Position numbers and translations under genes: made by a program
Notes under the pieces: model-generated
The model's database searches: none
What the model was told of the DNA's origin: nothing
Seen by the model: the letters and a program-made list of their open reading frames with translations, nothing else
Source of the DNA: Cyanobium sp. ATX 6A2
GTDB lineage: Bacteria > Cyanobacteriota > Cyanobacteriia > PCC-6307 > Cyanobiaceae
Reading direction: 5' to 3'
NCBI RefSeq assembly: GCF_024346355.1
Contig: NZ_JAGQCU010000008.1
Span: 54,523-118,522 of the forward strand
Length of the DNA: 64,000 nt
Shown: piece after piece, positions 63,835 through 64,000 of the stretch
Layout of the letters: each line of letters opens with the position of its first letter
Position numbering within the stretch: position 1 is the first letter of the stretch

Positions 63835-64000
63835 CCCGTCCACCTGGGGGCCCAACCGACGAGCATGCAACCGCCCTATGACGCCGCTCAGCGGGAAGCC
63901 GTCCGTATCCGGATGAGCCCGCCCAACCGCCAGAGCGTGGCCCAGATCGCCCGTGACACCGGGATCACAGCGCAGACCATCTACAACTGGCGCAGCCAGT
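63832..64000 (+). mobile_element. Left end of an insertion sequence (IS3-like), truncated by the window
   Basis: The segment starts TGACCCGTCCACC, which resembles the TGA-starting inverted-repeat ends of IS3-family elements, and 33 bases later opens a transposase-like ORF (63865) with a helix-turn-helix. The right end lies outside the window, so the inverted repeat, the target duplication and the family cannot be confirmed. Confidence 0.5.
63865..64000 (+). CDS. Transposase helix-turn-helix subunit, partial
   Basis: The first 45 residues of an OrfA-type transposase run off the window. After 'AAQREAVRIRMSPPNRQ', the motif 'SVAQIARDTGITAQTIYNW' is a clear helix-turn-helix of the kind found in IS3-family transposases, where the phrase 'RMSPPxRxSV' is frequent. 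It would bind the element's inverted repeats. The gene continues beyond position 64000. Confidence 0.75.
   Translation, partial: MQPPYDAAQREAVRIRMSPPNRQSVAQIARDTGITAQTIYNWRSQ

Overview
The window is chromosomal DNA of very high GC content (by eye about 70 %), densely packed with short intergenic gaps. Its gene content points to a freshwater or brackish picocyanobacterium of the Cyanobium / high-GC Synechococcus type. The evidence is a high-light-inducible protein gene (hli) preceded by a two-repeat box resembling HLR1, a biliverdin-forming heme oxygenase, the glycolate dehydrogenase subunits GlcE and GlcF of photorespiration, a cyanobacterial-style Mrp antiporter operon, a NADH-dehydrogenase-like/SelD fusion, and repeated GCGATCGC octamers (for example 10205-10212, 48737-48744, 48755-48762), the core of the cyanobacterial HIP1 repeat. 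This placement comes from reading the sequence, not from a database search.

Layout. 1-16 kb is housekeeping: a nitroreductase end, nadC, an NCS2-type permease, mnmE, selO, a RelA/SpoT enzyme, a two-ATPase ABC protein, a Usp-YlqF-RluD operon, and pgk with a beta-hydroxyacid dehydrogenase. 16-28.7 kb has an OmpR/EnvZ-type pair, secreted small proteins, murG, a CobD-like aminotransferase, an overlapping operon of MoxR ATPase, DUF58 protein, membrane transglutaminase and exported pentapeptide/TPR protein, then a selD fusion. 28.7-38 kb holds all four genes for CMP-KDO synthesis (kdsD, kdsA, kdsC and convergent kdsB), a CCA-type nucleotidyltransferase, UvrD/PcrA helicase, a glycosyltransferase and heme oxygenase. 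38-48.6 kb has icd, glcF coupled to a NYN/OST-HTH gene, a transglutaminase-like gene coupled to a damaged PQQ-type sugar dehydrogenase, and a compact Mrp operon (C-D-E-F-B). 48.6-60.6 kb has a methylglyoxal-synthase-like/lipid-kinase fusion, a phosphoesterase, a DUF1537 kinase divergent from glcE, an alpha/beta hydrolase, a CPA2 antiporter and glycogen phosphorylase.

The last 3.5 kb (about 61-64 kb) differs from the rest. It is gene-poor, partly AT-richer, and contains what look like decayed genes (a small membrane protein with a frameshift and a MIF/tautomerase remnant), an isolated tRNA T-arm-like hairpin, an unlisted 59-codon ORF with a TTG start, the hli gene, and the left end of an insertion sequence that runs off the window.

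Functional links. The photorespiratory set is spread over the window: GlcF at 39.7 kb, GlcE at 53 kb, a tartronate-semialdehyde-reductase-like enzyme at 15 kb, and a sugar-acid kinase facing glcE. The envelope set comprises the kds genes, murG, a lytic transglycosylase and the MoxR-DUF58-transglutaminase operon. No CRISPR array, rRNA or complete tRNA gene was seen. The best candidates for something new are the HLR1-like hli promoter beside the IS, the mosaic kdsD, the reduced Mrp operon, the degenerate MGS-lipid kinase fusion and the GlcE/DUF1537 pairing.
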